From Pseudonocardia thermophila (GTDB lineage Bacteria; Actinomycetota; Actinomycetes; Mycobacteriales; Pseudonocardiaceae), in the NCBI RefSeq assembly GCF_900142365.1, contig NZ_FRAP01000007.1, positions 124,001-188,000 of the forward strand: DNA of 64,000 bases. The letters run 5' to 3'. Every line of letters begins with the position of its first letter. The stretch's first letter is position 1. Under the pieces are notes generated by a model, which made no database searches, was not told where the DNA came from, and worked only from the letters and a program-made list of their open reading frames with translations. Below are positions 18,022 to 26,756 of the stretch, in pieces. A program made the translations under genes and the position numbers.

Positions 18022-19617
18022 ATGAAACCGATTTTGACCGCGCGATGTGTCCGCCGACGGATCGCCGCCGCTGCAGCAGCGCTGTTCCTCCTCGTCGGCC
18101 TGGCTGCCTGCGGGTCGCCCGGCGGCGGGGGCAGCTCCGAAGGGCTCCCGAAGGACCTGAAGGTCCTCGTCGAGGCGACCCAGCCGGTGTTCGACCAGTG
18201 GCAGGGCGGAGTGGCCACCCAGGGGGTGATGCTGCTGGTCAACGAGCCGCTCGTCCGCTACGACGGGAGCGGTTTCCAGCCGAACCTGGCGACCACCTTC
18301 GAGCAGGCGAGCCCCACCCGCTACGTCTTCACCCTCCGCGACGGCGTCACGTTCAGCGACGGCAGCCCGGTCACGGTGGACGACGTCCGGTTCACGTTCG
18401 AGCAGGCGATGCGCGACGACCACCTGAGCACCACGCACGTCGTCATGCGCAGCATCGCCACCGTCACCACCGACGGCAGCTCGATCGCCCTCGACTTGAA
18501 GGCCCCGCAGCCGCTGCTGCTCTACACGATCGCCCGGACCGGGATCGTCAGCAAGGCGTTCTACGAGCAGCACGGCGAGAAGGTGGGGACGCCGGCGGTG
18601 GGGCAGCTGGGCAGCGGCCCCTACGTCCTGGACTCCTTCGAGCCGGACAAGTCGATGCGGGTCGTGAAGCGGCCGGACTACTGGGGTGATCCCGCACCGT
18701 TCGAGTCGATCACCTTCACGATCGTCCCTGACGACTCCGCGCGGATGCTCGCGCTGCAGTCCGGGTCCGCCAACGCGATCTTCGAGATCCCGACCGGCCA
18801 GATCAACTCCATCCAGGCGCTGAAGGACTTCCGGCTGTCGAAGATCGCCGACGCCACCGTGTTCATCCTGCAGATGGACGTGACGAAGCCGCCGTTCGAC
18901 GAACCGGCGGTGCGCGACGCGGTGCGGCACGCGATCAACCGCCAGGCCGTGGTCGACGCGGCGCTCGCGGGACACGGACAGGTCGCCCGGGCCCTGTCTC
19001 CGCAGTCGAACCTGGAGCTCGTCGCGAGCGCGGAGGCCGTCGAGCAGACGCTCGCCCGGATCGACGAGCTGAACACCTACGACCCGGACCTGGCCCGCCG
19101 GTTGCTGGCCTCCTCCAGCGTGCCGGCCGGCTTCACGCTCAAGCTGCCGCTGGACTCCACCGACGCCGACACCAGCCTCGTCGCGCAGACGATCGCCCAG
19201 GACCTGGCCGAGGTCGGGATCGACGTCGAGCTCGATCCCCGCGGCGACGACTACATCGACGTCACCCTCGCCCGCCGGCACGACGGCCTCACCCTCAACA
19301 AGTTCTCGACGAACGCCCCCGATCCGGCGATGCCGCTGGGCTACTTCGTGCCGGCGAAGTCCCGGATCAACCTGACCCAGCAGGACAACCCGGCCGCGCA
19401 GCAGGCGTTCGACGAGAGCAACACGCTCCCGGTCGGCGACCCGAAGCGCGGTGAGCGGCTCCTCGCCGCGGTCGAGGCCTACCACCGCGGGGGTGCGGCG
19501 CTGCCGCTGGTGAACCCCGACATGACCTTCGGGCTGAAGGCGCCGATGACGATCAACGGCTTCACGAACTACTGGTGGATGCAGCGGTGGGACCGGCTGG
19601 TGGAGGTCGGCGGATGA
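18022..19617 (+). CDS. ABC transporter substrate-binding lipoprotein (peptide/nickel type)
   Basis: This 531-residue protein belongs to the SBP_bac_5 family that serves Dpp/Opp importers. The N-terminus has an RRR motif, a hydrophobic run and the lipobox LAAC near residue 30, so it is anchored outside the membrane. Family features such as NEPLVRYDGSG, FTLRDGVTFSDGSPVT and VRHAINRQAVV are present. ATG 18022 is chosen over ATG 18013 because GGAG lies 9 bases before it. It follows the transferase gene by 94 bases and overlaps the permease gene by ATGA. The ligand is unknown; short peptides, amides or glycosides are typical. Confidence 0.9.
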   Translation: MKPILTARCVRRRIAAAAAALFLLVGLAACGSPGGGGSSEGLPKDLKVLVEATQPVFDQWQGGVATQGVMLLVNEPLVRYDGSGFQPNLATTFEQASPTRYVFTLRDGVTFSDGSPVTVDDVRFTFEQAMRDDHLSTTHVVMRSIATVTTDGSSIALDLKAPQPLLLYTIARTGIVSKAFYEQHGEKVGTPAVGQLGSGPYVLDSFEPDKSMRVVKRPDYWGDPAPFESITFTIVPDDSARMLALQSGSANAIFEIPTGQINSIQALKDFRLSKIADATVFILQMDVTKPPFDEPAVRDAVRHAINRQAVVDAALAGHGQVARALSPQSNLELVASAEAVEQTLARIDELNTYDPDLARRLLASSSVPAGFTLKLPLDSTDADTSLVAQTIAQDLAEVGIDVELDPRGDDYIDVTLARRHDGLTLNKFSTNAPDPAMPLGYFVPAKSRINLTQQDNPAAQQAFDESNTLPVGDPKRGERLLAAVEAYHRGGAALPLVNPDMTFGLKAPMTINGFTNYWWMQRWDRLVEVGG

Positions 19618-20618
19618 CCGTCGCCACCGCACCGCAGGGCTCGGCGCGCCGGGCGCTCGCCCCGGGGCTGCTGCGCTACGTCGTCGTGCGCGTGGTCTCC
19701 GCGGTCTGCGTGATGTTCGCCGTGAGCATCGTGGTCTTCCTGTTCATCCACGCCGCCCCCGGCGGGCCGGAGCACGCGATCGGCGGCGAGCTGGCGACCG
19801 AGGAGCAGCTGGAGAGCATCCGGCAGCGGTACGGCTTCGACCGGCCCCTCCCGGAGCAGTACCTGCAGTTCCTCGGCGGGATCCTGCACGGCGACTTCGG
19901 CGAGTCGATCATCCAGAAGACCCCCGTCGCCACGCTGATCGGCGAGACCGTGAAGGTGACGCTTCCGCTGCTGGCCTTCACCTGGATCCTGGCGATGGGC
20001 GCGGGACTCGCGCTGGGGATCCTCACCGCGTCCCGCCCGGGGAGCCGGCTCGACCGCTTCTCCCTCGGCATGACGACGCTCGGGGCGAGCACCCCCGCCT
20101 TCGTCGTCGGCACGTTCCTCGCCTGGCTCTTCGGGGTCCAGCTCGGCTGGTTCCCGGCCCTGGGTGCGGGGGAGGGCGGGCTCGACACCGTCCGCCACCT
20201 GGTCCTGCCCGCGGCGACCGCGGCGATCGTGCTGCTGGCCGTCACCACACGGATCACGCGGGTCCGGGTCGGGCAGATCCTCGAGGAGGACCAGGCGACG
20301 TTCGCCAGGGCCCGGGGGCTCGGGCGGTGGTGGACGCTCAAGCACGTCGTGCTCCGCAACGCGGGCGTCCAGCTGGTCACGCTGTCCGGCAGCGTGGTGG
20401 TCTCCCTGTTCACCGGGTTGATCCTCGTCGAGCGGGTGTTCAACCTCCCCGGGATCGGCAGCCTCATGGTCGACGCGATCCACGACCGGGACATGCCCGT
20501 CATCCAGGGAGTGACGTTCTGCGTCGCCTTGCTCGTGGTCACGGTGAACCTCGTCGTCGACCTGGTCTGCATGGCGATCGATCCACGACTACGCGCACGG
20601 CTGGAGACGAACCGATGA
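19614..20618 (+). CDS. ABC transporter permease, DppB type
   Basis: This 334-residue integral membrane protein has about six hydrophobic segments, beginning with LLRYVVVRVVSAVCVMFAV. HGDFGESI near residue 90 and an EAA loop around residues 230-250 (ARARGLGRWWTLKHV) mark the binding-protein-dependent permease family of peptide importers. ATGA overlaps at both ends tie it to the binding protein and to the second permease. It forms half of the membrane channel together with the next gene. Confidence 0.92.
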   Translation: MTVATAPQGSARRALAPGLLRYVVVRVVSAVCVMFAVSIVVFLFIHAAPGGPEHAIGGELATEEQLESIRQRYGFDRPLPEQYLQFLGGILHGDFGESIIQKTPVATLIGETVKVTLPLLAFTWILAMGAGLALGILTASRPGSRLDRFSLGMTTLGASTPAFVVGTFLAWLFGVQLGWFPALGAGEGGLDTVRHLVLPAATAAIVLLAVTTRITRVRVGQILEEDQATFARARGLGRWWTLKHVVLRNAGVQLVTLSGSVVVSLFTGLILVERVFNLPGIGSLMVDAIHDRDMPVIQGVTFCVALLVVTVNLVVDLVCMAIDPRLRARLETNR

Positions 20619-21472
20619 GCGCTGTCACCCAGGTCGCCCCGGTCGGCGCCCGGCTGCGGCTGCCGAAGGTCCCGCCGCTCACCGCGCTCGCCGGCGTCTT
20701 CCTCGTCGTGGTCGCCGCGTGCGCCCTGTTCCCCGGGTTCGCCCCGCAGGACCCGGCGGCGATCAACGCCGCGGAGAGCCTGCAGGGCCCGAGCGGCGCC
20801 CACCCGCTCGGCACCGACCAGCTCGGGCGCGACACCCTCTCCCGCCTCGTCGCCGGCGCCCGGACCTCCTTGCTCGGGCCGCTCGTCCTCGGCCTCGGCG
20901 TCACCGCCATCAGCACGGTGCTGGCCGTCGCGGCCGGCTGGTTCGGCGGGCGCACCGACGCGGTGATCAGCCGGATCATCGACTTCTTCTACTCGGTGCC
21001 CGCGCTCCTGGTCGCGATCGTCGTCGCCGGAGTGACCGGTGGCGGCTTCGGGATCACCCTCGTGGTGCTGATCATCTTCGGGCTGCCGATGCACGTCCGC
21101 AACCTGCGGGCGGCGGTCATGGAGCGCGCGCACCTGCCGTTCATGGAGGCCGCCGTGACGCTGGGGCTGCCCACCTGGCGGGTCGTGCTCACCCACCTCG
21201 TGCCGACGATCGTCCCGAACGTGGTCGCGGTGTTCTTCGTGACCTTCACCTACGGCGTGGTCGAGCTGTCGTCCCTGTCGTTCCTCGGCCTCGGGGTTCC
21301 GCCCGGTGCCCCGGACTGGGGTCGGATGGTCGCCGACAACCGGGCGGCCGTGTTCACCGACGTCTGGGCGGTCGCCGCGCCCGCGGTGGCCATCGTCCTG
21401 CTCGCCGTCTCGGCCAACCTCATCGGCGAGCACGTCCAGCGCACCCACGAGCAGTCGAGGAAGGAACGATGA
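20615..21472 (+). CDS. ABC transporter permease, DppC type
   Basis: This 285-residue membrane protein carries HPLGTDQLGRDTLSRL near residue 65, the signature segment of DppC/OppC permeases, and an EAA loop near residue 175 (EAAVTLGLPTWRVV). Hydrophobic helices cover most of the rest. It starts by an ATGA overlap with DppB and ends by the same overlap with the ATPase gene. It forms the channel heterodimer with the preceding gene product. Confidence 0.92.
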   Translation: MSAVTQVAPVGARLRLPKVPPLTALAGVFLVVVAACALFPGFAPQDPAAINAAESLQGPSGAHPLGTDQLGRDTLSRLVAGARTSLLGPLVLGLGVTAISTVLAVAAGWFGGRTDAVISRIIDFFYSVPALLVAIVVAGVTGGGFGITLVVLIIFGLPMHVRNLRAAVMERAHLPFMEAAVTLGLPTWRVVLTHLVPTIVPNVVAVFFVTFTYGVVELSSLSFLGLGVPPGAPDWGRMVADNRAAVFTDVWAVAAPAVAIVLLAVSANLIGEHVQRTHEQSRKER

Positions 21473-23304
21473 GCCAGGTGACCGAGGCCGTGCCGACGGC
21501 GGGCCTGTCGACGGACGCGCTCAGCGTGTGGCTGCGCCGTGCCGACGGGCGGCGGCTCATCGCCGAGTCGATCGATCTGCAGGTCGCGCCGGGGGAGTCG
21601 ATCGCGATCGTCGGCGAGTCCGGCAGCGGGAAGTCCGTCACCGCCCGCGCCGTCCTCGATCTACTGCCCCCCGAGCTGGTCACCGAGGGCGACGTCAGCG
21701 TCGGTGGCGTGCCGTTCCTGCGGATCGGCCGAGCGGCCCGGCACCGGATGCGCGGCAGCGAGATCGCCTTCGTCATGCAGGACCCGTTCACCATGCTGAA
21801 CCCGGTGATGAAGGTCGGTGACCAGGTAACCGCTGCGCTGCGGGACGCGAACGGCCGCCCGTTGTCCCGGGCGGCGCGCCGCGCGGAGGCCGTCGCCCGG
21901 CTGCGCGAGGTCGGCATCACCGATCCCGCGGTGGCGGACAAGTACCCGTTCCAGCTGTCCGGCGGCATGCGCCAGCGGGTCGGGATCGCGGCGGCGATCG
22001 CGGAGAACCCGCAGGTCCTCGTCGCGGACGAGCCGACGACGGCGCTCGACGTCACCACGCAGCGCGACGTCCTGCTGCTGCTGGACCGCCTGCGCCGGAC
22101 CCACGAGCTGGGGCTGGTGCTGATCACCCACGACCTGCGGGTGGCGTTCGCGACCTGCGACCGCGTCTACGTGATGTACGCGGGGCAGATCGTGGAGGTG
22201 GCGCGGTCCGACGTGATCCGGCGGGCCCCGCGCCACCCGTACACGGCCGCGCTGCTGGCCGCCGATCCGCCGCTGGACCACCGCATGGCCCGGCTGCGGA
22301 CCATCCCCGGCTCGGTCCCCGCGCCCGGGCACCGGCCGGGCGGGTGCCACTTCGCGCCGCGGTGCGCGTTCGCGCTGCCCGCCTGCAGCGCGGCGCCGGT
22401 CGAGCTGCAGCTCACCGATGACGACGCCGACCACCGGGTCCGCTGCGTCCGGGCCGGCGAGATCACGCTGGAACCGCCCACCGCGCAGCCCGGGCCGGAG
22501 CCGGCGGCCGCGCTCACCACCGACGGGCAGCCTCTGGTGACCGTGCGGGACGTGCGCAAGGTGTTCCGGGACAAGGTCGCCGTCGACGGCGTGGACATCG
22601 ACGTGTTCGCGGGCGAGAGCGTCGGCCTGGTCGGCGAGTCCGGGTCGGGCAAGACCACGCTCGCCCGCATGATCGTGGGTCTGACCCGGCCGACCTCCGG
22701 GACCGTGGAGGTCGGCGGTGTCGAGCTCACTGCAGGAGCGCTGTCGAAGGAGCAGTGGGCAGCCGTGCGCGGCACCGTCCAGATGGCCTTCCAGGACCCG
22801 TACTCGACGCTCAACCCCACCCGGACGATCGGGTCGACGCTGCGCGAGGGGCTCCGGCTGGCGGGGGTGGACGATCTGGAGGAGCGGACCGCCGAGCTGC
22901 TCGAGCGCGTCGGCCTGCCGGCGACCTACGCGCAGCGCAGGCCGGGCCAGCTCTCCGGCGGGGAGCGGCAGCGCGTGGCGATCGCGCGGGCGCTCAGCCG
23001 CTCACCGCGGATCGTGGTCTGCGACGAGGTGGTCTCCGCCCTCGACGTCTCGGTGCAGGCGCACATCCTGAACCTGCTGCGCGACCTGCAGGCCGACCTG
23101 GGGCTGACCTACGTCTTCATCACCCACGATCTCGCGGTCGTCCGGCAGATCACCGATCGCGTGTACGTGCTCAACCACGGCAAGGTCGTCGAGTCCGGGC
23201 TGACCTCGGAGGTCCTCGACCGGCCGCGGCACGACTACACGCGCCGGTTGGTCGCGTCGGTTCCGCAGGCCGACGGCGTACTCGGTCTGCCTGAACCCCG
23301 TTAG
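21469..23304 (+). CDS. fused dual ABC ATPase, DppD-DppF type
   Basis: This 611-residue protein joins two complete ATPase domains. The first has GESGSGKS near residue 46, LSGGMRQR near 164 and the oligopeptide C-terminal HPYTAALL with a Cys-rich CHFAPRCAFALPAC. The second has GESGSGKT near residue 387, LSGGERQR near 500 and VVCDEVVSALD. Most peptide importers encode these as two genes, so the fusion guarantees a 1:1 pair. It is coupled to DppC by an ATGA overlap and closes the importer operon. A 7-base inverted repeat (23331-23337 with 23347-23353) lies downstream. Confidence 0.93.
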   Translation: MSQVTEAVPTAGLSTDALSVWLRRADGRRLIAESIDLQVAPGESIAIVGESGSGKSVTARAVLDLLPPELVTEGDVSVGGVPFLRIGRAARHRMRGSEIAFVMQDPFTMLNPVMKVGDQVTAALRDANGRPLSRAARRAEAVARLREVGITDPAVADKYPFQLSGGMRQRVGIAAAIAENPQVLVADEPTTALDVTTQRDVLLLLDRLRRTHELGLVLITHDLRVAFATCDRVYVMYAGQIVEVARSDVIRRAPRHPYTAALLAADPPLDHRMARLRTIPGSVPAPGHRPGGCHFAPRCAFALPACSAAPVELQLTDDDADHRVRCVRAGEITLEPPTAQPGPEPAAALTTDGQPLVTVRDVRKVFRDKVAVDGVDIDVFAGESVGLVGESGSGKTTLARMIVGLTRPTSGTVEVGGVELTAGALSKEQWAAVRGTVQMAFQDPYSTLNPTRTIGSTLREGLRLAGVDDLEERTAELLERVGLPATYAQRRPGQLSGGERQRVAIARALSRSPRIVVCDEVVSALDVSVQAHILNLLRDLQADLGLTYVFITHDLAVVRQITDRVYVLNHGKVVESGLTSEVLDRPRHDYTRRLVASVPQADGVLGLPEPR

Positions 23305-23379
23305 CGACGTCCGGTTCCTGGCGGCCATCCGAATCGCCCGGTCAGCGCGATTCATCGCCGATGAGAAGAACTCGATGAC

Positions 23380-23429
23380 GGATGCAATACGGATTACTGT
23401 GAATCGCATCCTTGGAAGGTTGATGCAAT
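23380..23429. promoter_or_regulatory. putative GntR operator of the hydrolase-monooxygenase operon
   Basis: GGATGCAATA at 23380-23389 is the same decamer found at 16087 (reverse) and 25974. GGATGC at 23380 pairs with GCATCC at 23406-23411 as an inverted repeat. A third GATGCAAT lies at 23422-23429, overlapping the start codon. The cluster of half-sites across the promoter and start suggests repression. Confidence 0.45.
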
Positions 23430-24222
23430 GAGTTACACCACGGTCGAGGTCGTCCAGACCAGGAACGGCCCGGTCGCCTACCACGAGCTCGGTTCGGGCG
23501 AGGTCCTGCTGATGCACCACGGGGGCGAGTCGAACCGGCGCCAGTACGCCGGGTTCGCCCCGCTGCTCGGCGAGGGCATCCGCTCGATCTCCTACGACCA
23601 GCGCGACGTGGGCGAGAGCTTCCGCTGTGCCGAGCCCTACTCGATCGGCGACCTCGCCGACGACTGCGTCCACCTGATGGACGCGCTCGGCATCGAACGC
23701 GCCCACGTCATGGGGTTCTCGTTCGGCGGCTGCGTCGCCCTGCACGTCGCGGTCCGCCATCCCGACCGGGTGCAGAGCCTCATCGTCGGGACCGCCCCGG
23801 CGAGCCACCGGAGCACGACCGATTTCGCGCAGGACCTCCTGTCCCGCCAGCCGGAGGAGCGCTTCGACCTGATGGTCCAGGCGATCCTCAGTCCGGCCGG
23901 CCAGGCCGACCCGGCGCAGCTGGAGCGGCTGCGCACGATGATGGCGGGCCAGGTCAGCGGGCCCGAGACGAACCGCATGAAGGCCCTGCGGACCCATGAC
24001 CTCGGCGACGAGCTGCGCGGGATCAAGGCGCCCACCCTGCTCGTGTACGGGACGGACGACCCGCTCGCCCCGCCCGAGGTGGGGCGCCACCTCGCCGACC
24101 TGATCCCGGACTCCGCCCTCGTCTGCGTCGAGGGCGCGCGGCACGGCCTGACCTCGGAGTTCAAGGAGCCGGTCGCCCGGATGGTGCGCGAGCACGTCCT
24201 GGCGAACCGGGCCGGCTCCTGA
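23428..24222 (+). CDS. alpha/beta hydrolase
   Basis: This 264-residue protein is a classical alpha/beta hydrolase: GFSFGG near residue 94 is the nucleophile elbow, and the C-terminal GARHGL and YGTDDP segments supply the His and acid. The early LMHHGGESNRR segment forms the oxyanion region. A GGAAGG site lies 8 bases before ATG 23428. It heads the small operon with a flavin monooxygenase and a cupin. Hydrolysis of an ester, lactone or C-C bond of a pathway intermediate is likely, but no substrate can be named. Confidence 0.88.
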   Translation: MSYTTVEVVQTRNGPVAYHELGSGEVLLMHHGGESNRRQYAGFAPLLGEGIRSISYDQRDVGESFRCAEPYSIGDLADDCVHLMDALGIERAHVMGFSFGGCVALHVAVRHPDRVQSLIVGTAPASHRSTTDFAQDLLSRQPEERFDLMVQAILSPAGQADPAQLERLRTMMAGQVSGPETNRMKALRTHDLGDELRGIKAPTLLVYGTDDPLAPPEVGRHLADLIPDSALVCVEGARHGLTSEFKEPVARMVREHVLANRAGS

Positions 24223-24269
24223 GCGCCGTGCCCGTCCCTCCCGACCACCCCGAGCACGATCGGACTCGC

Positions 24270-25382
24270 ATGAAGATCCTCGTCGTCGGTGCCGGTGTTG
24301 CCGGCCTGTCAGCCACCATCAACCTGCAGCGGCGCGGCCACGCCGTCACCTTGCTCGAGGTCGCGCCCGAGATCCGCACGTCGGGCTCGCCGATCGACGT
24401 CCGCGGGGACGCCCTGGACATGGTCCGCGAGATGGGCATCCTCGACGAGATCAGGGCCGCGGAGATCCGGATGTCCGTCGACTCGGAGTTCGTCGACGAC
24501 CACGGGAACCGCATCGCCGGCTTCTCGACCGAGCACAGCCACGACCGCCCGGACGACATCGAGATCACCCGGCCGGACCTCATGCGGATCCTCGTCGGTG
24601 CGCTGGAACCCGGGACGGACCTGCGTTTCGCCACGACCGTGGCGGATCTCGCCGCCGGGGCCGACGGCGTGCACGTGTCGCTGACCGACGGGACCGAGGA
24701 CGACTTCGACCTCGTGGTGGGCGCGGACGGCGTCCACTCGCGGACCCGGTCGATCGTCTTCGGGCCCGAGGCGGACTACGTCCGCTTCCTGGGCGTCTAC
24801 CTGGCGCTGGCTCCGGTCGGCCCGCCTGCGCCCGAGGGGACGCCCGGCCGCATGCACCTCGCCCCCGGCCGGATGATGGCGCTGCTCCAGAGCCCGGACG
24901 CGGAACTCGCGGGAACGTACTTCCGCTCACCGAAGCTCGACGTCGACCACCACGATCCCGCCGCGGTGCGCGGGGTCCTGCGGCAGGTCTTCCGCGACGA
25001 CGTGTGGCGGGTGCACGAGCTGATCGACCGCATGGTCGCGAGCCCCGGACTGTTCTTCGACGAGTGCTCGCAGACCAGGATGCCGCGCTGGTCGGTGGGC
25101 CGGGTCGTCCTCGTGGGCGACGCGGCGCACTGCGCGGCACCGCTCTCGGGGCGGGGCACGTCGCTCGGCATCAGCGGCGGCTTGTTCCTCGCCCAGGCGA
25201 TCGAGGAGAACCCCGGCGATCTCGCCGGGGCCCTCGCCGAGTACGAGCGCCGGCAGCGGCCCTACGTCGACCGCGCCCAGCGGGGCGTCCAGGGATCCAT
25301 CGACCGCAACGTGCCCGCGACCGCGGATGACGTCGCGGCCCGCTACGCGGCGCTCCGGCAGTACGAAGCCAGCCGGGCCTGA
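24270..25382 (+). CDS. FAD-dependent aromatic-type monooxygenase (PHBH fold)
   Basis: This 370-residue flavoprotein shows the three FAD fingerprints of group A hydroxylases: GAGVAGL at residues 8-14, VGADGVHSRTR near 150 and GDAAHCAAPLSGRG near 285. The family hydroxylates aromatic or enol substrates with NAD(P)H and oxygen. ATG 24270 places the FAD motif correctly; a GTG at 24228 is possible but neither has a strong ribosome site. The gene lies 47 bases after the hydrolase gene and 29 bases before the cupin gene. Similar proteins also act on antibiotics, so a detoxification role is an alternative. Confidence 0.88.
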   Translation: MKILVVGAGVAGLSATINLQRRGHAVTLLEVAPEIRTSGSPIDVRGDALDMVREMGILDEIRAAEIRMSVDSEFVDDHGNRIAGFSTEHSHDRPDDIEITRPDLMRILVGALEPGTDLRFATTVADLAAGADGVHVSLTDGTEDDFDLVVGADGVHSRTRSIVFGPEADYVRFLGVYLALAPVGPPAPEGTPGRMHLAPGRMMALLQSPDAELAGTYFRSPKLDVDHHDPAAVRGVLRQVFRDDVWRVHELIDRMVASPGLFFDECSQTRMPRWSVGRVVLVGDAAHCAAPLSGRGTSLGISGGLFLAQAIEENPGDLAGALAEYERRQRPYVDRAQRGVQGSIDRNVPATADDVAARYAALRQYEASRA

Positions 25383-25411
25383 ATCCACCCGGCGCAACAG
25401 GAGGAGTTGAC

Positions 25412-25885
25412 ATGACGTCCGAAACGACGTCGGCCACGTCGGCGATCTCGACCGACCCCGGCGACGAGCTCATCTTCGCCAACGAGTACATCCGTGTGTG
25501 GGCGATGAACCTCGGCCCGGGAGAGTCGATCTTCTACCACTCCCACCAGTACGACCACCTGATCCTCTGGCCCACGCCGGGGCGGGCGGCCTCGATGGAG
25601 TACGACGAGGACGAGGAGTTCGGCCACATCCAGAACGCGGAGCAGGGTTACGCGTTCTTCAAGACGGTGGGCCGCAAGGGCGGACTCAAGCCGCACCGGC
25701 TGAAGAACCTCGAGGACCACCCGGTCACCCACTACATCATCGAGCTGGTGAAGGAGTCGGCCACCGAGGAACCGGGCACTCCGCAGTCGAACGGCCGCGG
25801 TCTGTCGGGCCGCCAGCACCAGATCATCGACCCGAACGATCACGTCCCGCCGAAGGAGGAGCGCGTCACGCACGCCTGGAGCTGA
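25412..25885 (+). CDS. small cupin-like protein
   Basis: This 157-residue protein has PGESIFYHSHQYDHLILWP near residue 35, close to cupin motif 1 with a His-x-His pair, a Tyr and a further His, and a later KPHRLKNLEDHPVTHYIIEL that could supply the last His. No named family comes to mind. AGGAGGAG precedes the ATG with ideal spacing. It is the last gene before a strong terminator hairpin. It may be a metal-dependent enzyme of the same pathway or a small binding protein. Confidence 0.7.
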   Translation: MTSETTSATSAISTDPGDELIFANEYIRVWAMNLGPGESIFYHSHQYDHLILWPTPGRAASMEYDEDEEFGHIQNAEQGYAFFKTVGRKGGLKPHRLKNLEDHPVTHYIIELVKESATEEPGTPQSNGRGLSGRQHQIIDPNDHVPPKEERVTHAWS

Positions 25886-25904
25886 TGGCGGGCGTGAGGT
25901 GCCC

Positions 25905-25939
25905 GGTCGGAGGGGCGCCGGCGCGGCGCCCCTCCGACC
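25905..25939 (+). terminator. 15-bp perfect hairpin after the cupin gene
   Basis: GGTCGGAGGGGCGCC at 25905-25919 is perfectly complementary to 25925-25939 with a 5-base loop. It lies 20 bases after the cupin stop and separates this operon from the GntR gene. No T-run follows, as is common for actinomycete terminators. Confidence 0.75.
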
Positions 25940-25971
25940 ACCGGACCGCCGCTTCGGCGATAAGGGGATCA

Positions 25972-25989
25972 GCGGATGCAATAATCCGC
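25972..25989. promoter_or_regulatory. putative GntR autoregulatory operator
   Basis: GCGGAT and ATCCGC form a perfect 6-6-6 inverted repeat that contains GGATGCAATA (25974-25983), the decamer also seen at 16087 and 23380. It lies 72 bases upstream of the GntR start. The presence of the same element before the regulator gene suggests self-control. Confidence 0.5.
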
Positions 25990-26060
25990 GCGTTGCGTGG
26001 CCGTGGATCACTTCTGGATCCCATCTGCGGGGAGGGCTGGACCGGACATGGGGCACCGAC

Positions 26061-26756
26061 GTGGGTGACGAGGCGATCAGCGAGCGGGTGGTCGAGGAGC
26101 TGCAGCGGCGGATCCTCAACGGTCAGATCCCGGTCGGATCGTGGTTGCGGCACAGCACGATCGCGGAGGAGTTCGGGGTCAGCCGCACCCCGGTCCGCGA
26201 GGCCCTCCGGGTGCTGCACGCCCAGGGGATCGTGACGATCGTGCGGAACCGCGGCGCCCGCGTGAACGGTCATTCGGGCAGGGACGTCCGCGAGCTCGGC
26301 GAGGTGCGCGCCGCACTCGAAGGGCTCGCCGCCGAGCTCGCCGTCGAGCGCATCAACGACGCGCAGATCCGGCAGATGGAGAAGGCGCTCGAGGATTTCG
26401 CGGCTGCGCTGGAGAAGTACGCCGGAAACCCCGAGCTCGCGCTTTCCGCGGAAGCGAACCAGCGGTGGTCGGAGACCAACCGGGACTTCCACTCCGCGAT
26501 CCTCGCCGGATCGGGCAACCACCACCTGGTGCTCAGCATCGAGGACGTCGGGCGCCGGCTGCCCCTCAACTCGAGCTACCCCGTGTACGCCGGGAACTCC
26601 CGCCTCCTCAAGCAGAACCTCGAGGAGCACCAGCGCATCGCCACGGCGATCCGGGAGCACGACGCCGACGGCGCCCGGGAGGCGATGGTCGCGCACATCC
26701 GCTCGGCCAGCGAGTCGCTCGCCCGCTACGTGGAGGAGACCGAGCGCAGGCGGTAG
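26061..26756 (+). CDS. GntR family transcriptional regulator, FCD (FadR-like) type
   Basis: This 231-residue regulator has an N-terminal winged helix (ERVVEELQRRILNGQIPVGS, then EEFGVSRTPVREALRVL) and an all-helical FCD domain with the Asp and His ligands in SETNRDFHSAIL and EEHQRIATAI. GTG 26061 is the first in-frame start that includes the whole DNA-binding domain; ATG 26048 is in another frame. It is transcribed alone, between the terminator at 25905 and a 500-base gap. The GGATGCAATA motif upstream of it and of two operons makes it the likely local regulator. The effector may be a pathway acid. Confidence 0.92.
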   Translation: MGDEAISERVVEELQRRILNGQIPVGSWLRHSTIAEEFGVSRTPVREALRVLHAQGIVTIVRNRGARVNGHSGRDVRELGEVRAALEGLAAELAVERINDAQIRQMEKALEDFAAALEKYAGNPELALSAEANQRWSETNRDFHSAILAGSGNHHLVLSIEDVGRRLPLNSSYPVYAGNSRLLKQNLEEHQRIATAIREHDADGAREAMVAHIRSASESLARYVEETERRR

